Of a stretch of 64,000 nucleotides of DNA, positions 25,785 to 35,448 are shown in pieces. This DNA is from an uncultured Pelagibacteraceae bacterium (GTDB lineage Bacteria > Pseudomonadota > Alphaproteobacteria > Pelagibacterales > Pelagibacteraceae). The stretch is taken from the NCBI GenBank assembly GCA_902595635.1, contig CACJQT010000002.1, forward strand, positions 1 through 64,000, in the 5' to 3' direction. The position numbers and the translations under genes are program-made. The first letter of the stretch is position 1; the number at the start of each line of letters is the position of its first letter. Below the pieces are notes generated by a model, which saw only the letters and a program-made list of their open reading frames with translations, was not told where the DNA came from and ran no database searches.

Positions 25785-26870
25785 ATGGAATATTTTCTTC
25801 CAATAGCTCAAGTCGAGATAAACATACTCTTTATATTTGGTTTAAGTTTAGCAGTTGGAATTCTTTCAGGATTGTTTGGTGTAGGTGGAGGATTTTTAAT
25901 GACTCCATTTTTAATTTTTTTAGGTATTCCACCAGCTTATGCAGTGCCAAATGAAGCAAGCAATATTTTAGGTACTTCTGTATCTGGTTCAACCACCCAT
26001 TACTTAAAAGGAACATTAGATTATAAAATGGGATTGATGATAGTGGTTGGAGGAACCATTGGAACCTTACTAGGGATCTTAACTTTTTCTTATTTTCAGG
26101 ATATTGGAAAAATAAACATCGTTATCTCTTTAGCCTACATGTATATCTTAGCTATACTTGGAACTTTAATGCTTATTCAAGGAGTATCAGAAATCGATAA
26201 GGCTAGAAAAAAAATTGTTGTTAGAAAAAAATTACATACTCATTATTGGATACATGGACTTCCTTTTAGAATGCGTTTTAAAAAATCAAAGGTTTATGAA
26301 AGCGCATTTACTCCAATTATTATTGGTTTAATTGTAGGATATATCGCTGCAATTATGGGAGTGGGCGGTGCATTTATATTAGTTCCTGCAATGATTTATA
26401 TTATTGGGATGCCAACCAAACTAATTCCTGGCACATCTTTGTTTGTTACAATATTTGTAAGTGCAATCGTAACCGTTCTTCATGCCTTTAATTATGGAAC
26501 AATTGATCTTGTTTTAGTTTTTGTACTTATACTTGGCTCTATTATAGGGGTTCAGTTTGGTCAAAAAATTGGTGAAAAAGTTGATAGCTCGGAATTTAAA
26601 ACAATTTTAGCAGTACTTTTATTATTAGTTGGAATTGCAATTGCTTATGACACTTTTATTAAAGAAGATGTAATTGTTGAAACGGTAGTAAATGGAACTA
26701 AAAACCTTGGTAACATTGCACAGTTTATTTTAGATTATTCTAAAGACCTTCCAGTTTTTTATGGACTTACATCAGTTGTATTAGCAGTAGTTCTTGGAAT
26801 TGGAGCTGCAATTTTAAGAAATTATATTTCTAAATGGAATAAAGCAAGAGAAGCTAAGCTTAAAGCTTAA
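25785..26870 (+). CDS. tauE: TauE/SafE family sulfite exporter
   Basis: 361 aa with the two-fold repeat of the family: [22 protein letters not shown] and [24 protein letters not shown], plus a cytosolic loop of about 60 residues between halves and an extra C-terminal helix. Between aprBA and the sulfite-releasing suyAB/xsc genes, so sulfite (or sulfoacetate) export is well supported by context. Tail-to-tail with suyB, stops overlapping by 4 bp. Confidence 0.85.
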   Translation: MEYFLPIAQVEINILFIFGLSLAVGILSGLFGVGGGFLMTPFLIFLGIPPAYAVPNEASNILGTSVSGSTTHYLKGTLDYKMGLMIVVGGTIGTLLGILTFSYFQDIGKINIVISLAYMYILAILGTLMLIQGVSEIDKARKKIVVRKKLHTHYWIHGLPFRMRFKKSKVYESAFTPIIIGLIVGYIAAIMGVGGAFILVPAMIYIIGMPTKLIPGTSLFVTIFVSAIVTVLHAFNYGTIDLVLVFVLILGSIIGVQFGQKIGEKVDSSEFKTILAVLLLLVGIAIAYDTFIKEDVIVETVVNGTKNLGNIAQFILDYSKDLPVFYGLTSVVLAVVLGIGAAILRNYISKWNKAREAKLKA

Positions 26871-28033
26871 GCACTTCTGTATAATTTAGTCATTACAAAT
26901 TCTCTATGACCTAGTGCTTCAGCACAAGTTAATCTTCCATTTGCAACTCTTATCGTTGCTTTAATTAATTCGTCACCTGCTTCATCTAAATTCATCTCTC
27001 TTGATAAGATTTTAGAAACATCAACATCAATATGCTCACTCATCGTTCTAGCAGTTAAAGGATTAGCAGTTAGTTTTACTACTGGTTCAATTGGGTTCCC
27101 AATTATATTTCCTTGTCCAGTTGGAAATAGGTGAAGATTAAATCCTCCTGCTGCTTGTAAAGTAACACATTCAGCAGCAGCTGATGAAGTATCCATAAAG
27201 TATAAGCCTGGACCTTTGGATGGTTCTTCTGCTGGCTCTAGTACATCAATAAATTTACATCCTCCAATTTTTTGAAAATTTCCAAATGCTTTTTCTTCAA
27301 TTGTAGTAAGTCCACCAGCTATATTTCCAGCTGTTGGTTGACTTTCGGAGAGATCGTCTGTTGCTTCCTTTAAAATGAAATCATTATAAGAGCTCCACGT
27401 TTTTCTAAACTTTTCTTGAGCCTCAGGAGTTTTTCCTCTTTTTTCACATACAGTTTCGGCGCCCGTTAACTCAGATGTTTCACCAAAACATAAATGAACA
27501 CCAAGGGGCTCTAATTTATCCATTAAATTTCCAACGGTTGGATTTGATGCTAATCCTGATGTTGTATCAGACTCTCCACATTTAACTGATATCCATAAAT
27601 CACTTATAGGACGTTCTTCTCTTTGTTTCTCAGATGCCCAAATTGAAAATTCTTGAGCTTTCTTTGAAACTCTTGCGATAGTGTCTATATCTCCTACACC
27701 TTCTATACTAAAACCTTCAACTGGTTTTCCAGTTGTTGCAATTGCATCAACAATTCTTTTTGTCCATTTAGGCTCAATACCAATTACTATAACTGCTGCA
27801 ACATTTGGATTTTTTCCTGTTCCAATCATTGTTCTGAAATGAAGTTCTAAGTCTGCTCCAAATTGTAATCTTCCATAAGAATGTGGGAGTGCAATCGTGC
27901 CTTTAATATTATTAGCTACAGCTTCAGCACAAGCATTTGAAATATCATCAACAGGTAGAATTATTACGTGATTCCTTGTACCTGTTCTTCCGTCTTCTCT
28001 TTTATATCCTAAAAACGTTTTTGGAATTTCCAT
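26867..28033 (-). CDS. suyB: (2R)-sulfolactate sulfo-lyase subunit beta
   Basis: 388 aa, altronate dehydratase superfamily. [63 protein letters not shown] and [17 protein letters not shown] are the SuyB blocks. With SuyA splits sulfolactate into pyruvate and sulfite. Altronate/galactarate dehydratase is the alternative family reading, but adjacency to xsc, tauE and aprBA favours sulfolactate. One base from suyA. Confidence 0.85.
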   Translation of the reverse strand: MEIPKTFLGYKREDGRTGTRNHVIILPVDDISNACAEAVANNIKGTIALPHSYGRLQFGADLELHFRTMIGTGKNPNVAAVIVIGIEPKWTKRIVDAIATTGKPVEGFSIEGVGDIDTIARVSKKAQEFSIWASEKQREERPISDLWISVKCGESDTTSGLASNPTVGNLMDKLEPLGVHLCFGETSELTGAETVCEKRGKTPEAQEKFRKTWSSYNDFILKEATDDLSESQPTAGNIAGGLTTIEEKAFGNFQKIGGCKFIDVLEPAEEPSKGPGLYFMDTSSAAAECVTLQAAGGFNLHLFPTGQGNIIGNPIEPVVKLTANPLTARTMSEHIDVDVSKILSREMNLDEAGDELIKATIRVANGRLTCAEALGHREFVMTKLYRSA

Positions 28034-28034
28034 T

Positions 28035-28322
28035 TTACCACTTTTTAGTTTTTACGTTGTGAACATGTACATGCTCACCTTTTTTAATTGATTTTACTAC
28101 TTTGCCAATATCATGTCCGTATTTTAATATTGTATCTCCCTCGTTAAGATCAGTCATAGCAATTTTATGACCCAAAGGTATTTCATCCATCGATTGAATT
28201 TTTACTGATTTATCATTTTCCATAATCCAGCAATCACAGTCTTGTTTAGGAGTAATTTTTTCAATAACTACAACACCTACATTGTCTTTTTCATCGTGGA
28301 TTATAATATCTGTGCCAGCCAT
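28035..28322 (-). CDS. suyA: (2R)-sulfolactate sulfo-lyase subunit alpha
   Basis: 95 aa SAF-domain protein ([48 protein letters not shown]), small-subunit partner of SuyB. Start at ATG 28322 (MAGTDIII) rather than TTG 28355, because family homology begins there and the longer form would invade the operator-like palindrome. C-terminal [11 protein letters not shown] is the classical end of UxaA/SuyA N-domains. Divergent from xsc. Confidence 0.85.
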   Translation of the reverse strand: MAGTDIIIHDEKDNVGVVVIEKITPKQDCDCWIMENDKSVKIQSMDEIPLGHKIAMTDLNEGDTILKYGHDIGKVVKSIKKGEHVHVHNVKTKKW

Positions 28323-28351
28323 TGTGACGATTTCTTTGTTTGAAATTCGAT

Positions 28352-28371
28352 CCAATTTATATATGAATTGG
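28352..28371. promoter_or_regulatory. operator-like palindrome between suyAB and xsc
   Basis: CCAATT, 8-base spacer, AATTGG, in the centre of the 90-bp divergent intergenic region. Flanking GTGAC (28324-28328) and GTCAC (28371-28375) add a wider pair. Placement could let one regulator control both sulfite-releasing pathways. Confidence 0.4.
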
Positions 28372-28412
28372 TCACTTTGACAATTAAAAAATAGAATTAA
28401 GAAGGATTTGAG

Positions 28413-30194
28413 ATGGCTAAAATGACAACCGAAGAAGCTTTTGTAAAAGTTTTACAAATGCATGGTATCGAACATTCGTTTGGTATTATCGGTTCTGCAT
28501 TTATGCCTATTTCAGATCTTTTCCCAGAAGCTGGAATAACTTTTTGGGACGTTGCTCATGAAACAAATGGTGGATTGATTGCTGATGGTTACACGAGAGC
28601 AACTGGAAAAATGTCAATGGTTATTGCTCAAAATGGTCCAGGTATTACTGGACTTGTTACACCAATAAAAACTGCTTACTGGAATCATACTCCACTACTT
28701 TTAGTTACACCGCAAGCTGCAAACAAAACTATGGGCCAAGGTGGTTTTCAAGAAGTAGAGCAAATGAATTTATTTAAAGACATGGTCTGTTATCAAGAAG
28801 AAGTTAGAGATCCATCAAGGATGGCAGAAGTTTTAAACAGAGTAATAGAAAAAGCATTTAGAGGTTCAGCACCTGCACAAATAAATGTACCAAGAGATTT
28901 TTGGACACAAGTTATAGATATAGAATTACCACCAATTGTAAGATTTGAAAGACAAGGTGGCGGAAAAGATGCTGTTGATAGAGCTGCTAAATTATTATCA
29001 GAAGCAAAATTCCCAGTAATTTTATCTGGAGCAGGAGTTGTTATAGGTGATGCGATTGATGATTGTAAAAAATTAGCAGAAAAATTGGATGCACCTGTAT
29101 GTAATGGATATCAACATAACGATAGCTTTCCAGGAAGCCATCCATTAGCTGTTGGTCCATTAGGTTACAATGGATCTAAAGCTGCAATGGAGTTAATTTC
29201 AAAAGCTGATGTAGTTTTAGCATTAGGAACAAGATTAAATCCATTTTCAACATTACCAGGATATGGAATTGATTACTGGCCAAAAGATGCAACAATTATT
29301 CAAGTAGATATGAACCCCGATCGTATTGGTTTAACTAAGAAAGTTACAGTTGGTATTTGTGGTGATGCTAAAATGGTAGCTCAACAGATATTAGAAAAAC
29401 TTTCATCAAATGCTGGAGATAATGGTAGAGAAGATAGAAAAAATCTAATTCATCAAACAAAATCTGCATGGTTGCAAACTCTCACAAGTTTAGATCATGA
29501 GGATGATGATCCAGGAACTGTTTGGAATAAAGAAGCAAGAGAAAGAGATAAAGATAGAATGTCTCCAAGACAAGCATGGAGAGCTATTCAAGCTGGAATG
29601 CCAGAAGATGTTATAATTTCAAGCGATATTGGAAATAATTGTGCAATTGGTAACGCTTACCCAACATTTGAAAAACCAAGAAAATATTTGGCACCAGGTT
29701 TATTTGGACCATGTGGATATGGATTTCCATCTATTCTTGGGGCAAAAATTGGATGCCCTGATACTCCTGTTATAGGTTTTGCTGGTGACGGAGCTTTTGG
29801 AATAAGCATGAATGAAATGAGTTCATGTGCTAGAGAAGAATGGCCAGCAATAACAATGGTAATTTTTAGAAATTATCAATGGGGTGCTGAAAAAAGAAAT
29901 TCAATATTATGGTTCGATGATAATTTTGTAGGAACAGAGTTAGATCCAGAATTAAGTTATGCAAAAGTTGCTAATGCATGTGGATTAAAAGGTGTTATCG
30001 CAAATACAATGGAAGAAACTACAAAGGCTATTAAACAATCATGCGAAGACCAGAAAAAGGGTATCACTACATTTATCGAAATAATTCTAAATCAAGAATT
30101 AGGTGAACCATTTCGAAGAGATGCTATGAAAAAACCAGTTAAAGTGGCTGGTATAAGCAAAAATGATATGAGGCCACAAAAATCTTTAGTGTAA
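28413..30194 (+). CDS. xsc: sulfoacetaldehyde acetyltransferase
   Basis: 593 aa thiamine-diphosphate enzyme. Converts sulfoacetaldehyde plus phosphate to acetyl phosphate and sulfite. KMTTEEAFVKVLQMHGIEHSFGIIGSAFMPISDLFP, DVAHETNGGLIADGYTRATG (cofactor Glu), FGPCGYGFPSILGAK and GFAGDGAFGISMNEM with the ThDP motif GDG...N are the Xsc blocks. Central to taurine use. Preceded by a GAAGGA ribosome site. SxtJ gene begins directly at its stop. Confidence 0.95.
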   Translation: MAKMTTEEAFVKVLQMHGIEHSFGIIGSAFMPISDLFPEAGITFWDVAHETNGGLIADGYTRATGKMSMVIAQNGPGITGLVTPIKTAYWNHTPLLLVTPQAANKTMGQGGFQEVEQMNLFKDMVCYQEEVRDPSRMAEVLNRVIEKAFRGSAPAQINVPRDFWTQVIDIELPPIVRFERQGGGKDAVDRAAKLLSEAKFPVILSGAGVVIGDAIDDCKKLAEKLDAPVCNGYQHNDSFPGSHPLAVGPLGYNGSKAAMELISKADVVLALGTRLNPFSTLPGYGIDYWPKDATIIQVDMNPDRIGLTKKVTVGICGDAKMVAQQILEKLSSNAGDNGREDRKNLIHQTKSAWLQTLTSLDHEDDDPGTVWNKEARERDKDRMSPRQAWRAIQAGMPEDVIISSDIGNNCAIGNAYPTFEKPRKYLAPGLFGPCGYGFPSILGAKIGCPDTPVIGFAGDGAFGISMNEMSSCAREEWPAITMVIFRNYQWGAEKRNSILWFDDNFVGTELDPELSYAKVANACGLKGVIANTMEETTKAIKQSCEDQKKGITTFIEIILNQELGEPFRRDAMKKPVKVAGISKNDMRPQKSLV

Positions 30195-30578
30195 ATGAAT
30201 GAAGATAAAATAAATTCAAATAGAAGTTTTGGAATTGTTTTTTTTATTTTTTTTTTAATTATATCATTATATCCACTTATTTATGACCAGAATATTAGAA
30301 TATGGTCTTTGATATTTTCAATCATATTTCTTTTACTAGGTTTATTTAACGCAAAAATTTTAACGCCGCTTAATAAAATATGGTTTAAATTTGGAATATT
30401 TCTTGGAAGATTTATTTCTCCAATAATTATGGGTGTTATCTTCTTTATTGTTGTGACACCAATTTCAATTATTATGAAAGTTTTAAGAAAAGATATATTA
30501 AACTTAAAGTTTAATAATGATAAAAGTTATTGGATAAAAAAGACAGGTACCACTAGTAAAATGAAAAACCAATTTTAA
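30195..30578 (+). CDS. SxtJ-like membrane protein
   Basis: 127 aa with four membrane helices (FGIVFFIFFLIISLYPL; WFKFGIFLGRFISPIIMGVIFFIVVTP). Size, pattern and especially context (DUF5989 protein and carbamoyltransferase next) match the SxtJ family. Starts directly after the xsc stop. Function unknown; its constant partnership with carbamoyltransferases suggests an envelope or metabolite carbamoylation apparatus. Confidence 0.8.
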   Translation: MNEDKINSNRSFGIVFFIFFLIISLYPLIYDQNIRIWSLIFSIIFLLLGLFNAKILTPLNKIWFKFGIFLGRFISPIIMGVIFFIVVTPISIIMKVLRKDILNLKFNNDKSYWIKKTGTTSKMKNQF

Positions 30579-30580
30579 TT

Positions 30581-30730
30581 ATGAGTTTTTTAAAAGAATT
30601 TTGGGAATTTTTAATTGTTAGAAAAAAATATTGGTTAATACCTATAATTTTAGTTCTGGCCTTATTTGGAGGGCTTATTGTTCTTAGTCAAGGAACAGCA
30701 GTAGCACCATTTATATATACATTATTTTAG
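30581..30730 (+). CDS. DUF5989 small membrane protein
   Basis: 49 aa: MSFLKEFWEFLIVRKKYW, membrane helix PIILVLALFGGLIVLS, then QGTAVAPFIYTLF. This is the DUF5989 pattern. Two bases after the SxtJ gene and overlapping the carbamoyltransferase GTG by one base. Short enough to be missed by automatic annotation. Confidence 0.85.
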   Translation: MSFLKEFWEFLIVRKKYWLIPIILVLALFGGLIVLSQGTAVAPFIYTLF

Positions 30731-32565
30731 TGAAATCTATTTTAGGTATTTCAGCTTTTTATCATGATAGTGCAGCAGCACTTTTAATAAATGGCAAAAT
30801 AATAGCAGCAGCACAGGAGGAGAGGTTTACAAGAGTAAAACACGATTCGAGTTACCCCTATAATGCAATAGAATTTGTACTGAAATATGGAAATTTAAAA
30901 CTTAATGATATTGATAAAATAATATTTTATGAAAAGCCTTTTTTAAAATTTGAAAGACTTTTAGAAACTTATGTAGCATTTGCACCTAAAGGTTTTAAAT
31001 CTTTTTGTAAAGCGATGCCCATTTGGCTTAAAGAGAAATTGTTTCAAAAAAACTTCATATTTAATAAATTAAAAAAACATGATAAAAATTTTACAAATCA
31101 AGATAAAATTTTATTTTCAGATCATCATTTAAGTCATGCTGCGAGCGCTTTTTTCCCTTCCCCTTTTGATGATGCAGTTATTTTAACTGCAGATGGTGTT
31201 GGTGAGTGGGCCACTACAACAGTTGCAGTAGGAAATGGAAATAATCTTGATATTAAAAGTGAAATACATTTTCCACATTCATTAGGCTTATTATATTCTG
31301 CTTTTACATATTATACTGGATTTAAAGTCAACAGTGGTGAATATAAATTAATGGGACTCGCTCCTTATGGTTCTCCAAAATTTATTAATAAAATATATGA
31401 ATTAATTGACATAAAAGATGATGGAACATTTCGACTGCAACAAGATTTTTTTAATTATGCCACAGGTTTAACAATGACTAATGAAAAGTTTAACAAATTA
31501 TTTGGACAAAAACCTAGAGACCCAAAAAAAGAAAAAATAAATCAATTCCATATGGATATAGCAGCTTCAATTCAATTTGTAACCGAGGAAATTATGATTA
31601 AATTAGCAAAATCAATAAAAAAAGAATACGGACATGATAATTTATGTTTAGCTGGTGGTGTTGCATTAAATTGTGTGGCTAATGGAAAAATACTAAAAGA
31701 AAAAATATTTAAAAATATATGGATTCAGCCAGCAGCAGGTGATGCTGGCGGTTCCCTAGGAGCTGCTCTTGCTTTTTGGCATATAGAACAAAATAATCCA
31801 AGGACAATAAAAAAAAATGATAGTATGCAAGGTTCATATCTAGGACCTGAATATAGTCAAAGAGAGATTGAGGAAGAGTTAAAAAATATAAAAGCTAATT
31901 TTAATGTATTTAATGAGGATGATTTAATAAATAAAACTGCTGAAGACATATCTAAAGGTAGTGCTGTAGGGTGGTTTCAAGGAAGGATGGAATTTGGTCC
32001 ACGTTCATTAGGCGCACGATCTATTCTAGCAGATCCAAGATCACCCAGTATGCAAAAAAATTTAAATTTAAAAGTGAAATATAGAGAAAGTTTTAGACCT
32101 TTTGCTCCGTCAATACTTAGTGAGGATGTATCAGAATGGTTTGATATTAATAACGAAAGTCCATATATGTTGATGGTAGCAAACGTAAGTAAAAAAAAGT
32201 GTATTCCAATGTCTATTGAAGAAAAGAATTTATTTGGAATAGAGAAACTTAACGTAAAAAGATCTCAAATTCCTTCAGTTACCCATGTGGATTATTCTGC
32301 TAGAATACAAACTGTTAATGAAGATAGAAATGACATTTTCTATAAGTTAATATCAAAATTTAAAGAATTAACAAAATGCCCGATTTTAATTAATACATCA
32401 TTTAATGTTAGGGGGGAACCTATTGTGAATTCACCAAAAGATGCATTTAATTGTTTTATGGGAACAGAATTGGATAAATTAATAATAGGTAATTGTTATT
32501 TGGATAAAAAAGAGCAAAATCAGTCATTTAAAAAAGACTATAAAGAGAAATTTAGTTTAGATTAA
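30730..32565 (+). CDS. carbamoyltransferase (NodU/CmcH family)
   Basis: 611 aa from GTG 30730. N-terminal HSP70/actin-like domain (ILGISAFYHDSAAALLINGKIIAAAQEERFTRVKHD; HHLSHAASAFFPSPFDDAVILTADGVGEW), C-terminal carbamoyltransferase domain (GRMEFGPRSLGARSILADPR; PILINTSFNVRGEPIVNSPKDA). Uses carbamoyl phosphate and ATP to carbamoylate a hydroxyl on a sugar or secondary metabolite. Third gene of the SxtJ-DUF5989 cassette. Acceptor unknown. Confidence 0.92.
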   Translation: MKSILGISAFYHDSAAALLINGKIIAAAQEERFTRVKHDSSYPYNAIEFVLKYGNLKLNDIDKIIFYEKPFLKFERLLETYVAFAPKGFKSFCKAMPIWLKEKLFQKNFIFNKLKKHDKNFTNQDKILFSDHHLSHAASAFFPSPFDDAVILTADGVGEWATTTVAVGNGNNLDIKSEIHFPHSLGLLYSAFTYYTGFKVNSGEYKLMGLAPYGSPKFINKIYELIDIKDDGTFRLQQDFFNYATGLTMTNEKFNKLFGQKPRDPKKEKINQFHMDIAASIQFVTEEIMIKLAKSIKKEYGHDNLCLAGGVALNCVANGKILKEKIFKNIWIQPAAGDAGGSLGAALAFWHIEQNNPRTIKKNDSMQGSYLGPEYSQREIEEELKNIKANFNVFNEDDLINKTAEDISKGSAVGWFQGRMEFGPRSLGARSILADPRSPSMQKNLNLKVKYRESFRPFAPSILSEDVSEWFDINNESPYMLMVANVSKKKCIPMSIEEKNLFGIEKLNVKRSQIPSVTHVDYSARIQTVNEDRNDIFYKLISKFKELTKCPILINTSFNVRGEPIVNSPKDAFNCFMGTELDKLIIGNCYLDKKEQNQSFKKDYKEKFSLD

Positions 32566-32654
32566 TTTTTTATAAACATTTCATTTATGTATTTTAATTA
32601 TATATAAGACTAATCAAATAAGAAGTTTACAAATAATTTAATAAATTATTTTTG

Positions 32655-33839
32655 ATGTATAATTTTTTTAAACAAACTGTATTTATTTTTGTTATTACAG
32701 GAATATTATTTATCTCAGTTTTTACAGTCGCTGAAATAGTTGCGAGAAAATTTTACAAAAAAACAAATGTAATGAATCCATTCTTTGAAAATCATAGGCA
32801 TTCTGATGAAAAATTAATAGAAATCTATAAAAAAAATGGCCATGATTGGATAGATGAATTTTTAGATGAGTATAATAAAATAGAGGCTGCCGCTGACTCA
32901 TTTACCTATGCACCTTTTAGAATTTATAAATTTAATAGCAATATAAATTCTAAATATATTAATGCAAAAGATGGTAATCGACCGACATATGTAAATGTAG
33001 ATAATAATTGCGAAGACATAAAAAAAATTTTTATTCTTGGAGGAAGTACAATTCATGGAGATGGTTGGCTAAGGGACGAGGATTTAATTAACATTCAACT
33101 TGGCAAAATAATGAAAAGTCAGAAACATAAATGTTATGAAATCTATAATAGAGGATCCTCTGGATACAACTCAACACAAAATTTTATAAGATTTTTTGAA
33201 AATGATATTTCATCAAATAGTATTTATATTTTTTTTGATGGTATAAATGATTTTATGCATAATTATTATGGAAATGTTGAACATTTATGGCAAAATGAAA
33301 TGGCTCAATTTGTTAAAGTTTATGCTTTAAAAGAAAACACAGCAGTATTATTTATTAAAAAGATTTTATTAAGATCTAAATTTTTTCAATTTCTAAACGA
33401 TAAAATATTGGATAAGGACGAAATTATAAATGAAAATATTGGTTTAAAAAATATTAAAATCAAAAAACAAAAAAGAATGAATGATCATTGTAAAAAATGG
33501 TCCAACAGATCATCAGCTATTAATGAAGTTGTAAAAAAAAATGGAGGCAAAACTTTCTTTATTTGGCAAATCACGGTTGGAAAATATAAAAATATTCATC
33601 CTAACGATAAAAAAATAGAAAATATAACTCAAAACGCTTTCAATGGAATCTTTGAGCATTATGAAGATACGAGAAAAATGTGCTTAAAATCTTTTAAATT
33701 AAAAAATATAGAAATGATTGATCTACCAAACGACTTAACACCTGAGAAAGAAATGTTTTTCGATTTTGCTCATTTATTGCCTTATGGAAACTATTTAATT
33801 GCTGAGCAAATGTATAATGTTATTAAACAAGAGTTATAA
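32655..33839 (+). CDS. membrane-anchored SGNH/GDSL hydrolase-like protein
   Basis: 394 aa from ATG 32655 (TTG three bases earlier is a weaker choice). One N-terminal helix (FFKQTVFIFVITGILFISVFTVAEIVAR), then an SGNH domain: FILGGSTIHGDG (Ser block), NRGSSGYNS (Gly), FFDGINDFMH (Asn block), and DFAHLLPYGN (Asp/His). Esterase or acetyltransferase/deacetylase on an envelope glycan is likely by family. Follows the carbamoyltransferase by 89 bp; such proteins accompany this cassette elsewhere. Confidence 0.75.
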   Translation: MYNFFKQTVFIFVITGILFISVFTVAEIVARKFYKKTNVMNPFFENHRHSDEKLIEIYKKNGHDWIDEFLDEYNKIEAAADSFTYAPFRIYKFNSNINSKYINAKDGNRPTYVNVDNNCEDIKKIFILGGSTIHGDGWLRDEDLINIQLGKIMKSQKHKCYEIYNRGSSGYNSTQNFIRFFENDISSNSIYIFFDGINDFMHNYYGNVEHLWQNEMAQFVKVYALKENTAVLFIKKILLRSKFFQFLNDKILDKDEIINENIGLKNIKIKKQKRMNDHCKKWSNRSSAINEVVKKNGGKTFFIWQITVGKYKNIHPNDKKIENITQNAFNGIFEHYEDTRKMCLKSFKLKNIEMIDLPNDLTPEKEMFFDFAHLLPYGNYLIAEQMYNVIKQEL

Positions 33840-33937
33840 TTTTTGGGAGTTCTTTAGGTTGATAAAATCGCATAATTAAAGTCTACTCTTTTTTGAAAAA
33901 AATAAATAATATTTTTAACAAATAAACTATTATTCAA

Positions 33938-35242
33938 TTGGATTTAATTAACGACAATTCCTGTGGGTGGACAAACCAACTTCCTGAAAGAAGTAATATT
34001 AAATTACTAGATCAAGATATTTACTGTGATTATTTAATTGTAGGAGCTGGGTATACTGGATTGTCAGCTGCCAGAAAACTTTCAGACATAAAAAAAAATA
34101 AAAAAATTGTTCTCATTGATGCCCAATTAGCAGGAGAAGGTGGTAGTTCAAGAAATTCTGGTTACCTTGTTGATACTACATTGAATGATGGTTTTACATC
34201 AAATAGCGATAAAGAGAATTATGTCAAAAAAACAAAAATATACCAATTGGGTATAGAAGCTGTGAGAAAATTTATAAAAGAATATCAAGTTGATTGTGAT
34301 TGGAATGAATGTGGAAAATATTTTGCTTCTTCGAAAGAGCATGATGAGACAAAAGCTTTATCGTTCAGTAAATTATTAAATAGTCTTGGTTTTAAAAATA
34401 AAATTTTATTTAACAAAGAGTTAACTGAAAAATTGGGAACTCCTTTTTATAAAATTGGAGTTTTTACCTCAGGAGGAATTCTTTTAAACCCTGGTAAACT
34501 AGCCAGAGCAATGGTTGATACTTTGCCAGATAATGTAAAAGTATATGAAAATTCACAAATTAATAGTTGGAAAAAGATTAACAACAAAATTGAATGTTTT
34601 ACAAAAAAAAACAAAATAACAACTAAAAAAATCATATTTTGTACAAACGGTTTTTTGAAATCTTTAAAAGTAAAAAAAAATTATAGCTTTCCAATTACAT
34701 TAACTGCCAGTCTTACGAGAAAACTAACAGATAAAGAGTTTAAAGATATAGGATCTCCAAAAGAATGGGGCGTTCTTCCAATAAGACCTATGGGTGCCAC
34801 AATTAGAATGACCAAAGATAGGAGAATACTTATAAGAAACACCGCAGAGTTAAGAAATCCTTTTTCAATGAATAGAAATGAATTAAATAAAAGAGTTGCA
34901 ATTCATAAAAAAGGTATCAAAAAAAGATTTAAACAATTACCTGATAATATAATAGAGAGCAGTTGGTCAGGAATTGTATGTAGAAGTGGTAACAGCTCTC
35001 AAATATTTGAAAAAATTGATGATAATATTTTTAGTGCAGGCTGTTACAATGGATCTGGAATTGGAGTAGGAACACTATTCGGTGAACAAATAGCTTTAAT
35101 GGCCTCTAATCAACAATCTAATGAAATTGAGGTAATACAACAAAGAAAAAAACCAAACTGGTTACCACCACAACCCTTTTTAAATTTAGGAATATACACT
35201 AGATTAGCTTACGAAAGGATAAAAGCTCAAACTGAAATTTAA
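33938..35242 (+). CDS. FAD-dependent oxidoreductase (DAO/PuuB type)
   Basis: 434 aa starting at TTG 33938. Dinucleotide motif CDYLIVGAGYTGLSAARKL near residue 32, GGSSRNSGYL, and the C-terminal FSAGCYNGSGIGVGTLFGEQIA FAD-ribityl segment. Oxidises an amine or amino acid; glycine-oxidase-like gamma-glutamylputrescine oxidase relatives have the same leading LPE motif (NQLPERSNIK). First of three overlapping genes with a small membrane protein and an aminotransferase, implying amine/amino acid breakdown. Confidence 0.85.
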   Translation: MDLINDNSCGWTNQLPERSNIKLLDQDIYCDYLIVGAGYTGLSAARKLSDIKKNKKIVLIDAQLAGEGGSSRNSGYLVDTTLNDGFTSNSDKENYVKKTKIYQLGIEAVRKFIKEYQVDCDWNECGKYFASSKEHDETKALSFSKLLNSLGFKNKILFNKELTEKLGTPFYKIGVFTSGGILLNPGKLARAMVDTLPDNVKVYENSQINSWKKINNKIECFTKKNKITTKKIIFCTNGFLKSLKVKKNYSFPITLTASLTRKLTDKEFKDIGSPKEWGVLPIRPMGATIRMTKDRRILIRNTAELRNPFSMNRNELNKRVAIHKKGIKKRFKQLPDNIIESSWSGIVCRSGNSSQIFEKIDDNIFSAGCYNGSGIGVGTLFGEQIALMASNQQSNEIEVIQQRKKPNWLPPQPFLNLGIYTRLAYERIKAQTEI

Positions 35243-35448
35243 TGAAAAAAAATTTAAAGCTTATAGTTTTTTTAGTATTAGGAATTATAGCTCTTTACAT
35301 CTCAACTAATTATTATAACGATTTTAATAGAAGCAAAACTATTAAAGCATGTATAATTGGAAAAGCTGAATTAGATTCTAAAAAAGCTAAAGAGGACAGA
35401 TTATCAAATGAACAAATTAAAAAATTTTGTGAAGATCAAATAAAATGA
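35242..35448 (+). CDS. small membrane-anchored protein
   Basis: 68 aa; N-terminal helix (LKLIVFLVLGIIALYIS) then a charged domain with two Cys (ACIIGKAEL; KFCEDQIK). TAATG overlap with the oxidase upstream and 4-bp overlap with the aminotransferase downstream. Periplasmic disposition likely; function unknown. Confidence 0.7.
   Translation: MKKNLKLIVFLVLGIIALYISTNYYNDFNRSKTIKACIIGKAELDSKKAKEDRLSNEQIKKFCEDQIK

Noticed and set aside
25763-25954. Alternative 63-codon frame starting before the TauE/SafE gene
   Set aside because: It overlaps the conserved N-terminus of the exporter in another frame and its product is Ser/Phe/Trp-rich and not protein-like.
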